DNA of 64,000 nt from UBA3910 sp964626065 (GCA_964626065.1 CAZVDE010000004.1:15740-79739); one strand, 5' to 3'. Counted from the first letter of the stretch, positions 42,381-51,542 are shown. Numbers and translations: made by a program. Notes: generated by a model from the sequence alone, not told the origin.

Positions 42381-43022
42381 AGGTGAATGGCGGCAAAATG
42401 GGTAAAGATTGTGGCTTAGGTCCAGCAGGTTTTCCCAAAGATCTTCCAACCCGTCACCGTGGCTGGCGGTTTCCCCTTTCTGATCCTTTCGCTTGTCACC
42501 AAAGTCGAGGCTGGATTACCACTTAGACCACACCGTAATCCCCATTTTACCATCCCCAAGAACGAGAAACAGTCTAGGAGTTTTCCTCAACGCCCATGTT
42601 TCGTTTTCTAGTCTCTTTTGCAGTGGTGGTTTCAAGTGTTCCGCAGACTGCGGCCTTGGGTCCCTTTGGCCTTCAGGGCCCCCCATTTAACCACTATTCC
42701 CCAACCACCACTCAAGACAGGCTACTCTGCACCCAACACCACATGTACAATTCGAGCTGCGAAGCCGGATCGCGTGCAGGTTCAATCCCAAGCCGTAAAA
42801 ATACGTTCTCCATATTTCCACAGTCATGGGTCTCCGTGGAAGGAGGGTCAACGCCTACATGCCCTTGTAGATCGCCCGCCTTCCTTAACCCCCAGCAGCA
42901 ACCCCCGACTGGGCGTCGGAAGCCACCACCAAGGACTTCATCGATGTGCCCTTAACGGATTTTTAGGCCCGTCTTCGACAACGAAATAGACGACTAGAAT
43001 ACTGCGCCATTCACCTTGAGGT
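42381..43022 (-). ncRNA. ole: OLE RNA (ornate large extremophilic RNA)
   Basis: A 640-nt stretch without a credible gene, between ispA and oapA-dxs, the known OLE locus. The ends close in a perfect 12-bp stem: CGCCATTCACCT (43005-43016) with AGGTGAATGGCG (42381-42392). Several internal hairpins are visible on the minus strand, for example TCCGAC/GTCGG and CTACA/TGTAG. Its size fits OLE RNAs (about 600 nt). A TATAAT at 43034-43029 sets the start near 43022. OLE forms a membrane complex with OapA and affects tolerance to alcohols, cold and magnesium stress. Exact 3' end uncertain; it runs straight into the oapA leader. Confidence 0.87.
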
Positions 43023-43028
43023 GGTCTT

Positions 43029-43058
43029 ATTATATCACAAGCGGCAAAAGCGGCGCAA
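43029..43058 (-). promoter_or_regulatory. Promoter of the OLE RNA
   Basis: Minus-strand TATAAT (43034-43029) with TTGCGC (43058-43053) at 18 nt. The -10 is perfect, the -35 weak. It lies between ispA and the RNA, so OLE has its own start besides read-through from the operon. Confidence 0.6.
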
Positions 43059-43080
43059 GTGGGCAGAAAACTGGATTTAT

Positions 43081-43974
43081 TTAGCTGTCCCGAGTTAGAA
43101 TGAACCGGGCAAGTTCGCGCAAAAACCAGGCCTGCTCCGAAAAACCCTCCAGTGAGGTAAGGCAAACTTGCACACAATTGCGCGCCAATTCACGCGATTT
43201 TTCTAGGCCGAATAAACGGGGGAACGTTTGCTTGCCCGCCCGCTCGTCCGAACCCACCGTCTTGCCCGTTTGGGAGCTGTCACCCGCCTCATCCAAAATA
43301 TCGTCCGTAATTTGAAAGGCCAGTCCAAAGTTCCTGCCATAATCGGTCAAAGCTGCCAGCTGCTCTTCGCTGCAGCCGCCCACTAGTGCGCCGCCCCGCA
43401 GGGCAGCCGTAAACAGGGCCCCCGTCTTATGGCTGTGAATATAATACAGGGTATCTTGGCCTACTTCTTTGCCTTCCGACAAAATATCCACCGCCTGCCC
43501 GCCCACCATTCCCCGCGAGCCGATGGCGGCGGCCAGTTCGGCCGTGACCCGCAGCGTAGTTTTGGGGCTGATACCATATTTTTCCGGCATTTTCGTAAGC
43601 TCCGCAAAAGCCTCCGTTAATAGGCCATCGCCTGCCAACACGGCCATAGCTTCACCGTACACCCGATGATTGCTTGGTTTTCCCCGGCGCAGATCATCAT
43701 CATCCATGCAGGGAAGATCATCGTGAATCAGAGAATAGGCATGCACCATTTCCAGCGCGGCGGCCAGGCCCGAAGCCTGCGTCACATCGCCGCCCACCGC
43801 TTCACAGGCAGCCATCGCTAATAGGGCCCGCAGGCGCTTGCCGCCCTCCAAGGTGGAGTAACGCATCGCTTCATGTAAAAGCCTAGGCTGATCCTGAACA
43901 CCGGGCAATGCGGCAGCTAATATTCTTTCCACCTTTTCCAAACGCACGGCCCAGCAGTGGTCAAAGTTCTTCAC
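43081..43974 (-). CDS. ispA: Polyprenyl (farnesyl-type) diphosphate synthase
   Basis: 297 residues. First aspartate-rich motif DDLPCMD at 85-91, second QITDDILDEAGD near 223-234. Makes farnesyl (or geranylgeranyl) diphosphate from IPP and allylic primers. Overlaps xseB by 4 nt. OLE RNA lies directly downstream. Confidence 0.95.
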   Translation of the reverse strand: MKNFDHCWAVRLEKVERILAAALPGVQDQPRLLHEAMRYSTLEGGKRLRALLAMAACEAVGGDVTQASGLAAALEMVHAYSLIHDDLPCMDDDDLRRGKPSNHRVYGEAMAVLAGDGLLTEAFAELTKMPEKYGISPKTTLRVTAELAAAIGSRGMVGGQAVDILSEGKEVGQDTLYYIHSHKTGALFTAALRGGALVGGCSEEQLAALTDYGRNFGLAFQITDDILDEAGDSSQTGKTVGSDERAGKQTFPRLFGLEKSRELARNCVQVCLTSLEGFSEQAWFLRELARFILTRDS

Positions 43975-44198
43975 TCGTTCTCCACCTCCAGCGTTTGCAG
44001 TTCTTCTCCTGCCAGCATAATTTCAATCTTTGCTTCAGCTTCATCGAGTTTCTGATTGCAGTAACGAGCCAGTTTAACCCCCTCTTCAAACAACTGTAGG
44101 GCGTCATCTAGGCGCGCTTCACCCTGTTCTAATTGGCGCACGATTTCTTCTAAACGGGCCAAGGCCTGTTCAAATTTTAATTCCACCTGCTCACTCAT
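43971..44198 (-). CDS. xseB: Exodeoxyribonuclease VII small subunit
   Basis: 75 residues. Conserved FEQALARLEEIVRQLEQGEARLDDALQLFEEGVKLA core. Binds XseA to form the single-strand nuclease. Overlaps both neighbours, so it is translationally coupled. Confidence 0.95.
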   Translation of the reverse strand: MSEQVELKFEQALARLEEIVRQLEQGEARLDDALQLFEEGVKLARYCNQKLDEAEAKIEIMLAGEELQTLEVENE

Positions 44199-45387
44199 GG
44201 GTTTCTCTCCCCTCTACTTTGCACTGCAAGCGTCCCCCATGCAGGCGCACACCTACCCGGGCGCCGATTTCAACCGCACCCGGCTCCACGAGGACCTGCC
44301 CTTTCTGATCATAGCAGATGGCGTAGCCCCTGCCCAGTGTCTTTAGGGGGCTGAGTGTCTCCAGCTTTCCCGCCCCCGCTTCTAATCGGGCGCGGCGAAG
44401 AGCCAAAGAATGCTTGTGCTGGCGAACGATGCTTGTCCACAATTCATCTGTTCTCTGCCGCAGCTGGCGCACAATGTTAGCAGGCTGCCGCAGCGTCGGT
44501 GCCGCACTGAGTTGATTGAGATAACGCCGCTCCGATGCGATCTGGCGTTTCACCGCCCCAACAGCCCGTTCGCGCAGGCCGGCGACAGTAGCCAAAAGTT
44601 CATCGCGGAGTGGAACTGCTAGTTCAGCGGCTGCCGATGGCGTGGGTGCCCTAAGATCCGCGACGAAATCCGCGATGGTATAATCCGTTTCATGGCCGAC
44701 GGCGGATATGATCGGAATTGTGCAGCGAGCAATAGCCCTAGCCAGAGATTCATCGTTGAAAGCGGACAGTTCTTCGAAGGAACCGCCCCCCCGTCCCATA
44801 ATAATTACTTCAACATCGGTTGTCTCGGCTAGTGCCAAGGCCCTGATCAAACTGGCTGCGGCGCCTTCGCCCTGCACCACCGCGGGGATCACCAAAATCC
44901 GCACCCCCGGGTGCCGGCGGTGCACCACATTCAGAATATCCCGCAGGGCGGCGCCCGTGCGAGAGGTAATCACTCCTATTTTAGCGGGCAAAAAAGGGAG
45001 AGGCTTTTTTCTTTCGTCCGCGAAAAGTCCCTCGCCCTTCAGTTTTGCTTTTAACTGCTCGAACGCCAGATGCAGATCGCCAATGCCCCGGGGCAAAAGT
45101 AAGTCCACATACAGTTGGTATTCCCCGTTGGGTTCGTAAACGCCCAGCGCCCCCACTGCTATAAGAGTATCACCGTTTTTAGGGACAAAATCAAGGCCTC
45201 GATTGCGGCTGCGAAACATGACCGCTTTCAAACGGCTTTTTTCGTCCTTGAGGGAAAAATACATATGCCCGGAAGTGTGGTGAACAAAATTGGAGACCTC
45301 ACCTTCTACCGCTAGGTTTTGAAAGTTCGCCGCGCTAAGCGCGGCTTTGATCTGCAGCGTCAGTTCGGTGACTGTCATGGGTTTCAC
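44191..45387 (-). CDS. xseA: Exodeoxyribonuclease VII large subunit
   Basis: 398 residues. N-terminal OB fold (VEGEVSNFVHHTSGHMYFSLKD, about 23-44) and nuclease domain with VITSRTGAALRDIL, MGRGGGSFEEL and SAVGHETDYTIADF. Degrades single-stranded DNA. Part of the nusB-tsaD-like-xseA-xseB-ispA operon. Confidence 0.97.
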   Translation of the reverse strand: MKPMTVTELTLQIKAALSAANFQNLAVEGEVSNFVHHTSGHMYFSLKDEKSRLKAVMFRSRNRGLDFVPKNGDTLIAVGALGVYEPNGEYQLYVDLLLPRGIGDLHLAFEQLKAKLKGEGLFADERKKPLPFLPAKIGVITSRTGAALRDILNVVHRRHPGVRILVIPAVVQGEGAAASLIRALALAETTDVEVIIMGRGGGSFEELSAFNDESLARAIARCTIPIISAVGHETDYTIADFVADLRAPTPSAAAELAVPLRDELLATVAGLRERAVGAVKRQIASERRYLNQLSAAPTLRQPANIVRQLRQRTDELWTSIVRQHKHSLALRRARLEAGAGKLETLSPLKTLGRGYAICYDQKGQVLVEPGAVEIGARVGVRLHGGRLQCKVEGRETHE

Positions 45388-45401
45388 GTTCTTGCCCCTC
45401 T

Positions 45402-46364
45402 CTAATCAGGCCTAGGTGGAAAAACGGGGAAATTAGCTTTTAGAGCCGCAAAGTACGCCGCCCCATAGGCGTTGTCAACGCTGTAGTTAGGTCCGGCGAA
45501 ATAAAGGTTCCATGCGGGCAAAGCGGCCACAAGTTCCGTTCTGATCAGCGAATTCGCGGCCACACCGCCTACCAGCAATAGATCGCGGCATTCCGTTCGG
45601 CCCTGGGCCCACGTGATCCAGTTAATTAAGGTGCGGCTGAGAACCTGCAGGCAAGATGCGGCTAATATTTCCGGTTCAACTTGGCCGACCATTCTTTCTA
45701 AGGCGGTGAGCGGCCCGGAAAAGCTGACTGCGCCCTCACGATGGGAGAAAGGCGCAGCTATAGTCCGCTGTGCTCGCAGCGCCAGTTGTTCCAGAGCCGG
45801 GCCCGCGGGAAAATCGAGGCCCAATTTAACGCCTAAACGATCTAGAAACTGGCCCGCATGCAGATCGGAGGTGCCTCCCCACAACTCAACCTGCAACGAC
45901 CAGTCTTCACGGCGCCGGACAAAAGTAAGTTCGGTCGTACCCCCGGATAAGTGCACTGTCAAAAATTCCTTCTGTAGGGGCCCGCCGCCGCTGGCAATTC
46001 CACTCCAAATATGCATTTCTTGATGTGTGAACTCATAACAGGGAATTGAAAATATGTTGGCCAAGGCACGAGAAAAGCTTGTACCCGGCAAAAAGACAGG
46101 TAGATATGAACCTTTTTGCGGGCGGGGTTGAACAGATACGCCCACTGCCGCTAATTGCCCTGCCCCTAAATTTAAAGGAAAATCAGCCGTTAACAGGGGT
46201 AGATTCTCTATATGTTGAAACAAGGCTTCTGATTGCCGTAATCCCCTGGAACCAGAAGCCACCTTAAGATATTTTCGCCGATCCGCGATGATCTTTCCGT
46301 TTTCTGCCAGCAAACACAGGGAAGTAGTATAATTGCTCGTGTCTACGCCCAGTGCAACCCTCAT
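45402..46364 (-). CDS. TsaD/Kae1-like ASKHA protein (paralogue)
   Basis: 320 residues. Begins LGVDTSNYTTSLCLL and contains HQEMHIW, an HxxxH metal-binding equivalent of TsaD's HHxxGH, and LLVGGVAANSLIR. It is shorter and more divergent than the true TsaD that makes the t6A tRNA modification. This clostridial paralogue sits between nusB and xseA in many genomes. Function unproven. Overlaps nusB by 4 nt. Confidence 0.8.
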   Translation of the reverse strand: MRVALGVDTSNYTTSLCLLAENGKIIADRRKYLKVASGSRGLRQSEALFQHIENLPLLTADFPLNLGAGQLAAVGVSVQPRPQKGSYLPVFLPGTSFSRALANIFSIPCYEFTHQEMHIWSGIASGGGPLQKEFLTVHLSGGTTELTFVRRREDWSLQVELWGGTSDLHAGQFLDRLGVKLGLDFPAGPALEQLALRAQRTIAAPFSHREGAVSFSGPLTALERMVGQVEPEILAASCLQVLSRTLINWITWAQGRTECRDLLLVGGVAANSLIRTELVAALPAWNLYFAGPNYSVDNAYGAAYFAALKANFPVFPPRPD

Positions 46365-46768
46365 TGAAATCCACCATCCCGCGCTACCGTACCCAAAAGG
46401 CCGTTGATGAAGGCGGGGGAATCCCGGTCGCCGAAGGCCTTGGCAAGTTCCACCGCTTCGTTGATAGCCACCCGCACGGGTATGTCATCCATAAAGACAA
46501 TCTCATAGATGGCCAGCCGTAAAATACTGCGATCCGTTGAGGCCAGCCGATGGATCTGCCAACTTTTAGAAACATCACTAATCTGCGCATCTAGGGCAGT
46601 AACCTGTTTTGCTACCCCGCGCACCACCGTTTTCACATATTCTAAATCCCGGGGACTTAAGTCTGTCTCGGCCAATCGCTGTTTCAAGGCCAATTCTGCA
46701 TCGATCTTGCCTAGATCAATCTGGAATAGTGTCTGGAAGGCAATCTGTCGCGCCAATCTTCTACTCAA
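46361..46768 (-). CDS. nusB: Transcription antitermination factor NusB
   Basis: 135 residues, all-helical. RRLARQIAFQTLFQIDLG at the start and the conserved INEAVELAKAFGDRDSPAFINGLL region (split here) at the end. Works with NusE in rRNA antitermination. Position after asp23/amaP is conserved in Bacillota. Confidence 0.96.
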   Translation of the reverse strand: MSRRLARQIAFQTLFQIDLGKIDAELALKQRLAETDLSPRDLEYVKTVVRGVAKQVTALDAQISDVSKSWQIHRLASTDRSILRLAIYEIVFMDDIPVRVAINEAVELAKAFGDRDSPAFINGLLGTVARDGGFQ

Positions 46769-46779
46769 CTACAACCACC

Positions 46780-46989
46780 TCAAAAGCGGCCGGTGATCTT
46801 AAAGGAATCATCCGCCGAATCAAAACGAGCGCCCAAATAAAACCCCGCTGCCACGCATAAAATCACAAACAATCCCCGCAGCACACCATAACGGATGATG
46901 ATCCAGCCAACAATCAGGCCTAAAACAGAACCATACACCTTCCCGGCGTGACGGGTTAGAATATCCCGGAACCTATTAGCCATCTGCAT
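46780..46989 (-). CDS. Small membrane protein, DUF2273
   Basis: 69 residues from the ATG at 46989 (AAAGGAG upstream). Two hydrophobic helices (about 18-32 and 36-52). DUF2273 proteins accompany AmaP and Asp23 and probably form part of a membrane-anchored envelope-stress complex. Starts 10 nt after amaP. Confidence 0.82.
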   Translation of the reverse strand: MQMANRFRDILTRHAGKVYGSVLGLIVGWIIIRYGVLRGLFVILCVAAGFYLGARFDSADDSFKITGRF

Positions 46990-46998
46990 CACACTCCT

Positions 46999-47526
46999 TT
47001 AAGGCAGCGGATCAATGATTGTTTCCTCTCGGCGAGCGATTGCCGCCACAACTATTTCCACTTCCTGAATGGCTACGCCCACCGTATCCTCCACATACTG
47101 CTTTACCTTCTCCTGCAGCTCTTCCGTTAACTGAGGGATATTATAATCGGGCAAGATCTGAATATCCAAACGGACCTTGGGATGTTCCACATCAACTATG
47201 CGCACCGCCGCATCTTTAATCCCAGCCATCTCCCGGGCAGATTCCATAATCAAACCTTCGATACAATCTGTGCTCACCCGCACCGCACCCAGCTCCCTAG
47301 CGTAGACTATATACCGTTTGCGCTCATACCTAACGGCTAAAATCACCAGGTATACCCCGAGAAGAACCAAAATCAAAGCGGGGATTGAGGCATCAAGGGC
47401 TAGGTTGGGCGACTGCAACCAGTTGATGACGGCTGGATTGCCCGCGATGGTAACGGCTAAAAGAGCGGCAAACAGGAATAACACAGCGGCGCTCAATGCT
47501 AGAAAAACCCGATCCAATATGGTCAT
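46999..47526 (-). CDS. amaP: Asp23-anchoring membrane protein AmaP
   Basis: 175 residues. Two N-terminal membrane helices (about 6-28 and 45-65), then a soluble domain ending VGVAIQEVEIVVAAI, similar to the Asp23 fold. AmaP anchors Asp23 to the membrane in staphylococci. Only 1 nt after asp23. Confidence 0.87.
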   Translation of the reverse strand: MTILDRVFLALSAAVLFLFAALLAVTIAGNPAVINWLQSPNLALDASIPALILVLLGVYLVILAVRYERKRYIVYARELGAVRVSTDCIEGLIMESAREMAGIKDAAVRIVDVEHPKVRLDIQILPDYNIPQLTEELQEKVKQYVEDTVGVAIQEVEIVVAAIARREETIIDPLP

Positions 47527-47527
47527 T

Positions 47528-47923
47528 TTACCTCACCTTAACCGTAGTTTCTTCCGGCACCGTTTCCTGCGCCGGGAAGTTAACCCCAAGGACATGAATA
47601 TTCACTTCCATAACATCCAACCCGGTCATGACCTCAATTGTCCGTTTCACATTTTCCTGGATCTGTTGGGCCACTTTAGGAATGCTTTCGCCGTATTGGA
47701 TAATTACCGAAAGGTCCACGATGCATTGGTGCTCGCCCAGATCGACCTTGACCCCTTTAGCCAAATTTCGGTGCCCAAGCATCTCCGCAATGCCGCCGGC
47801 AATGCCGCCGCTCATGCCTGCCACGCCCGAAATCTCGGTGGCCGCCAGGCCCGCAATTATACCTACAACCTCGTTGGCGATCTTCAAGTCTCCCAATTCG
47901 CCACGCTGCTGCTTTTCCGACAT
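47528..47923 (-). CDS. Asp23/Gls24 family envelope stress protein
   Basis: 131 residues. Typical IANEVVGIIAGLAATEISGVAGMSGG at the start and VMEVNIHVLGVNF near the end. Membrane-proximal stress protein partner of AmaP. Promoter at 47945-47973 and AGGAGGTG site precede the ATG. Confidence 0.93.
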   Translation of the reverse strand: MSEKQQRGELGDLKIANEVVGIIAGLAATEISGVAGMSGGIAGGIAEMLGHRNLAKGVKVDLGEHQCIVDLSVIIQYGESIPKVAQQIQENVKRTIEVMTGLDVMEVNIHVLGVNFPAQETVPEETTVKVR

Positions 47924-47944
47924 AATTTACACCTCCTGCTAGCT

Positions 47945-47973
47945 ATTATACCAAACTATTCCACTTTCCACAA
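47945..47973 (-). promoter_or_regulatory. Sigma-A promoter of the asp23-amaP-nusB operon
   Basis: Minus-strand TTGTGG (47973-47968), 17-nt spacer, TATAAT (47950-47945) preceded by TGG (extended -10). Start would be about 15 nt before the Shine-Dalgarno. It separates the housekeeping operon from spoIIIA upstream. Confidence 0.75.
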
Positions 47974-48005
47974 TTTACTTTTCCCGGTGAGCCCTCAGCG
48001 TTTGT

Positions 48006-48548
48006 CTAGACACCCAAAGTTTCATCAACAATTGTAATTCGTTCAAAACCGATGCCTGTCAAGCGATGCACAACATCACCGATGCGCGCCGCCTCCTCCC
48101 TGGTCAGGGTGACCGGGACAACTACCGTGACTGTCCCGTCATCTAGGATCACCAAGCCGTCCACATAGCCCTGTGCCTTCAACAGGCCTTCAATCTCGGC
48201 CTCCCTGCTCATTTTGCCGATTAAAGCCTGTAGTTCGTTTTGAAATTGCTCACGCCGCTGACTATCGCTGTGAGCGTCATAGGCAAAGTTTTGCAGCAGT
48301 TCCACCTGCCTACTGCGCATCCGTTCTCTTTCCAATTTATATTCCGCAAACTTCGTAGGCACCGAACGGACTGTGACCGGTTCTACCACCACAAAATTTT
48401 CCAACCCCGGTTCATCGTTGGCAATCACTTCTTCATCGTCCGCAAAATCGTCACTGCGGAAAATATAAAGAAGCGCTAATATGACCATGGCGATAATCAA
48501 CAAATTCCAAAGCGCTTTTTTGCCCCGCAACACATAAAATCTGGCCAT
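48006..48548 (-). CDS. spoIIIAH: Stage III sporulation protein AH
   Basis: 180 residues. One membrane helix (about 12-30) and an extracellular YscJ-like domain (about 95-180, AEIEGLLKAQGYVDGLVILDDG). It binds forespore SpoIIQ across the intermembrane space in the feeding-tube complex. Last gene of the spoIIIA operon. Confidence 0.95.
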   Translation of the reverse strand: MARFYVLRGKKALWNLLIIAMVILALLYIFRSDDFADDEEVIANDEPGLENFVVVEPVTVRSVPTKFAEYKLERERMRSRQVELLQNFAYDAHSDSQRREQFQNELQALIGKMSREAEIEGLLKAQGYVDGLVILDDGTVTVVVPVTLTREEAARIGDVVHRLTGIGFERITIVDETLGV

Positions 48549-48562
48549 GCCACCAATCCTTT

Positions 48563-49096
48563 CTATTGTTTGGATAAAACTTCAATCCGATACATGGGGA
48601 CCTGCAAAACGGTTGCCACCGCCTGAGCCAGTTTGAGCCGAAGTTCTGCATCAAGCCTGAGATCTACAACAATCAAAACACCGCGCACTAACGGTTCGAT
48701 TTCTTCCAAAACAAGGGCCGTTTCTTTTCTTTCAGCATCGTTGCGCAAAATGACCGGTGTAAGTGTTTTACGCCATTCGGTGGCACCCTCGGCTGTCTGC
48801 CTTTCTTCTTCCGTGACATTGTGTGCAATATTCAGGCTGGGACCCCTCTCCAAGGTCAAGAACACTTGCGTGTAGTCTCCGCCCAGCATCCGATCTAGAA
48901 TTGAGCTCACTTTGCTCTCCCAGGCCGCTGCCAAGGGCCTGATGGTAACTCTGTCCTCGGGCTGCGGCGGGGGGACGGAGATGGGTGCAGCGGAAGGCCT
49001 AAGTCCTAAAAGTCCGATGCCGATTACCAACACGACCGCCAGCCAGCTGAATAGTTTCTTTTGTTTTTCGCCCAGTCTGTTCCATAGATCGCCCAT
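48563..49096 (-). CDS. spoIIIAG: Stage III sporulation protein AG
   Basis: 177 residues. One membrane helix (about 18-34), then the ring-forming domain with the conserved ALVLEEIEPLVRGVLIVVDLR-like stretch (split here) near residue 125-147. Forms the large ring of the SpoIIIA channel. Gap of 14 nt to spoIIIAH. Confidence 0.93.
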   Translation of the reverse strand: MGDLWNRLGEKQKKLFSWLAVVLVIGIGLLGLRPSAAPISVPPPQPEDRVTIRPLAAAWESKVSSILDRMLGGDYTQVFLTLERGPSLNIAHNVTEEERQTAEGATEWRKTLTPVILRNDAERKETALVLEEIEPLVRGVLIVVDLRLDAELRLKLAQAVATVLQVPMYRIEVLSKQ

Positions 49097-49099
49097 AAG

Positions 49100-49597
49100 C
49101 TACCTCCCTGCCAACTCACGCACCTCTATTTGCTCAGCCTTAAGGTTTAAAACGGTACCCATGATTTTTTGCACTTCCTCCTTTAAACGCTGGCTAAACG
49201 GCTCAACTAAAACCAGTGCCGCAGGGCCGCCGGGCCCGGAATACACCTCTATCTTCACATCGCTGAGCCCCGTTTCGTCAAGCAGCAAAGACTCAATTTG
49301 TGTCGCCAAGGCTCCCCCATCCGCCCGCAAAGCCGATCTTGCCCCCGCCAGCTGCACCCTCGCCGCAATTGAGTTTATCTCCGGCTCCGAAAGGCCCTGC
49401 CCGGGCCAATCTAGATCCACGCTGACCGGGTTTAAACTGAACAAATTGCTGATAGGCTGCAAAACTGCTAGCATCAGCGTTAAACCCAAAACAAGTTTGC
49501 AGAACTTGGCCGTACCGCCCTTGGGAAGCAGCATGTCTGCAATTCCCAGCAGAACGGAAATGCCAAGCACCGTGCGCAGCCAACCCTTCCAATCCAC
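49100..49597 (-). CDS. spoIIIAF: Stage III sporulation protein AF
   Basis: 165 residues. Two N-terminal membrane helices (about 8-24 and 33-49) and a soluble domain. GTG start directly after the restored spoIIIAE stop, with GAGGTGA upstream. Component of the SpoIIIA channel. Confidence 0.93.
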   Translation of the reverse strand: MDWKGWLRTVLGISVLLGIADMLLPKGGTAKFCKLVLGLTLMLAVLQPISNLFSLNPVSVDLDWPGQGLSEPEINSIAARVQLAGARSALRADGGALATQIESLLLDETGLSDVKIEVYSGPGGPAALVLVEPFSQRLKEEVQKIMGTVLNLKAEQIEVRELAGR

Positions 49598-49603
49598 ACC
49601 GCT

Positions 49604-50922
49604 TCACCTCACAAACACAGCTAGATTACCAATGCCCACCAAAATGCTGATGGAAAGTAAAAACATAAGGGCAACCGTNNNNNNNNNNNNNNNNNNNNNN
49701 NNNNNNNNNNNNNNNNNNNNNNNNNNNNNNNNNNNNNNNNNNNNNNNNNNNNNNNNNNNNNNNNNNNNNNNNNNNNNNGATTACCAATGCCCACCAAAAT
49801 GCTGATGGAAAGTAAAAACATAAGGGCAACCGTTCCCAAAGCGGCAAACACGAGTGCCAAGGAAGATTCGATTGTGCCCAATGTCTGCACAATACGGGTA
49901 TCGCAAATGGGTTCCAAAAGCGCCCCCACCAATTTGTACACTATTAGCATTGCCCATATTTTCAACAGGGGGCTGGCCACGATAAACATGACGATGGCCA
50001 GGCCAAAGGCGCCCACCCCGTTTTTGATCAATAGCGACCCGCCCACCACCACCTCCATTGCATCGGCAAACATCCCACCTGCCACCGGAATGAAAGTTTT
50101 GGTCATATATTTTGCGGCACGCAGCGAAATTCCATCGGCTATGGGGGCGATTGCCCCTTTAACCACCATAAAACCGGAAAAAACGATAAAAAATGCACCT
50201 AGAAGCGTTACCACTGCCTGGCGCAGCAGCCCGCTAAACCGGGAAAAGGGCAATTCCTGCGCGAAATGCGAAACAAGGCCAAACGCGGTACCAAACATAA
50301 TCAAGGGAAACACGAGATAATGCACCAGGCTGGCTATTGCTCCCACCAGACCCCATAGCAGAGGGTGAAAAACGGTTGACGAACTAATGGCCCCCACTGT
50401 AATCAGCAGGGTGGAAAGAAGAGGCAGCAAAGATTGCATAAAGGACACCATGTCATCAACCGCGGTGACCGCCAAGGTAAGGACAGCTTGGAAACTCTGC
50501 AAAGCCACCAGCATTAAAACTAGAAAACACACGCCAAAGGCTAGGTTGATCACTGTCTTGAGACCGAAGGACTGGGACAGGCGCTGCAGTAGGGCGGCGA
50601 GCATCCCGATTACGACCAGCTGGCGCAGAAGATGCAGGCTCAGGTACAATTCTCTAAAGAAGTTGCGGGCCAGCAGGCGGAATAAATCACCGGGCCCGGA
50701 GCCCACCGCGCCCCCCACTAGTTCCCTGAAGTCTAAAGAGGGCAGAAATTCCCGGTATTCTCTTTCCACAAGTTCACTAAAGGATAGTAGGTCCGCAAGA
50801 TTCAGTTCTTCCAGCTGCGCCCGGACCGCTTCGTGAAAAAGCCCGCTCTCCTCTGCAGCGCAGACCGAGGTGCCGAAAAGAAGAAAAAGGCAGAAGGCGA
50901 TTACTATAACGCAGTTCCTCAT
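49604..50922 (-). CDS. spoIIIAE: Stage III sporulation protein AE (interrupted by an assembly gap)
   Basis: As written the frame contains 100 N. The 55 bases before the gap (49624-49678) are repeated exactly after it (49779-49833). Removing the N run and one copy leaves 1164 nt, a clean 387-codon frame that ends GIGNLAVFVR and a TGA at 49604, six bases before spoIIIAF. N-terminal signal segment and about seven membrane helices. Bacillus SpoIIIAE has about 399 residues. Polytopic channel component of the mother-cell secretion complex. Confidence 0.93.
49679..49778. other. Assembly gap of 100 N between two copies of the same 55 bp
   Basis: The flanks 49624-49678 and 49779-49833 are identical over exactly 55 bases, the signature of two contig ends that overlap by one k-mer but were joined as a scaffold. 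The real sequence is most likely continuous, with no missing bases. Confidence 0.95.
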
Positions 50923-50931
50923 AAGATCACC

Positions 50932-51324
50932 CTAGTATCCAAGAATGCCGAACAATGTCTGCAAGATGGCCTGCAGCAGGGGTAATGCGATTAGCATTAT
51001 CACTACCTTGCCGGCCAATTCCAATACGGCCGCGATCGCTTCTTCCCCCGCCTCTTCGCTGATCTGCACGCCAAACGATGTGATATAAGCGACGCCGATC
51101 GTTTTTAGAACCGGGTTTAAATAAAGTGAGCTGACCGCCGCTTCGTCGGCGATGGCGGACAGTCCCCGAAAAGCTGCGCTTATTTGGGGTATTAGTGCCA
51201 AAAAGATCGTAGTCACAAATCCGATAGCCAACAACACCGCCCAACTCGGCGATTCTTCTCGAAAATGGGCTTGAAACACGGTGAGCACTAGTCCCATCCC
51301 GATTACAAACGGCAGCCACAACAT
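50932..51324 (-). CDS. spoIIIAD: Stage III sporulation protein AD
   Basis: 130 residues, four hydrophobic helices. PVLKTIGVAYITSFGVQISEEAGE near residues 70-93 is the conserved core. Membrane part of the SpoIIIA complex. Gaps of 9 nt on both sides. Confidence 0.93.
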   Translation of the reverse strand: MLWLPFVIGMGLVLTVFQAHFREESPSWAVLLAIGFVTTIFLALIPQISAAFRGLSAIADEAAVSSLYLNPVLKTIGVAYITSFGVQISEEAGEEAIAAVLELAGKVVIMLIALPLLQAILQTLFGILGY

Positions 51325-51333
51325 AACGGTATG

Positions 51334-51531
51334 TCACCACCTAAAAATTGCTTCCACACTGGAGAAAAGTTCGCCCACCATCTGCACCAACCACAGCAGA
51401 ACGATGATTACGCCGGCCAAACTCAGCATCTGGGCCTGTTCTTTGCGTTCCGCCTGGATAAGGAAGATGTTTAAGACAGCTACTAAAATCCCCAGGCCGG
51501 CGATGCGATAAATGGGAGATAAGTCGGTCAA
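51334..51531 (-). CDS. spoIIIAC: Stage III sporulation protein AC
   Basis: 65 residues, two membrane helices with the conserved QAERKEQAQMLSLAGVII in between. Short partner of SpoIIIAD in the channel base. The usual length for the family. Confidence 0.93.
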   Translation of the reverse strand: MTDLSPIYRIAGLGILVAVLNIFLIQAERKEQAQMLSLAGVIIVLLWLVQMVGELFSSVEAIFRW

Positions 51532-51542
51532 CTAAACCCCTC

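Noticed and set aside
42493..42989. Overlapping plus-strand open frames of 65-123 codons
   Set aside because: They lack ribosome sites and known motifs and lie antisense to the structured OLE RNA.
42381..43022. RNase P RNA or group II intron as an explanation of the structured gap
   Set aside because: The RNase P core motifs and the GUGYG intron start/domain V were not found; locus and partner gene match OLE.
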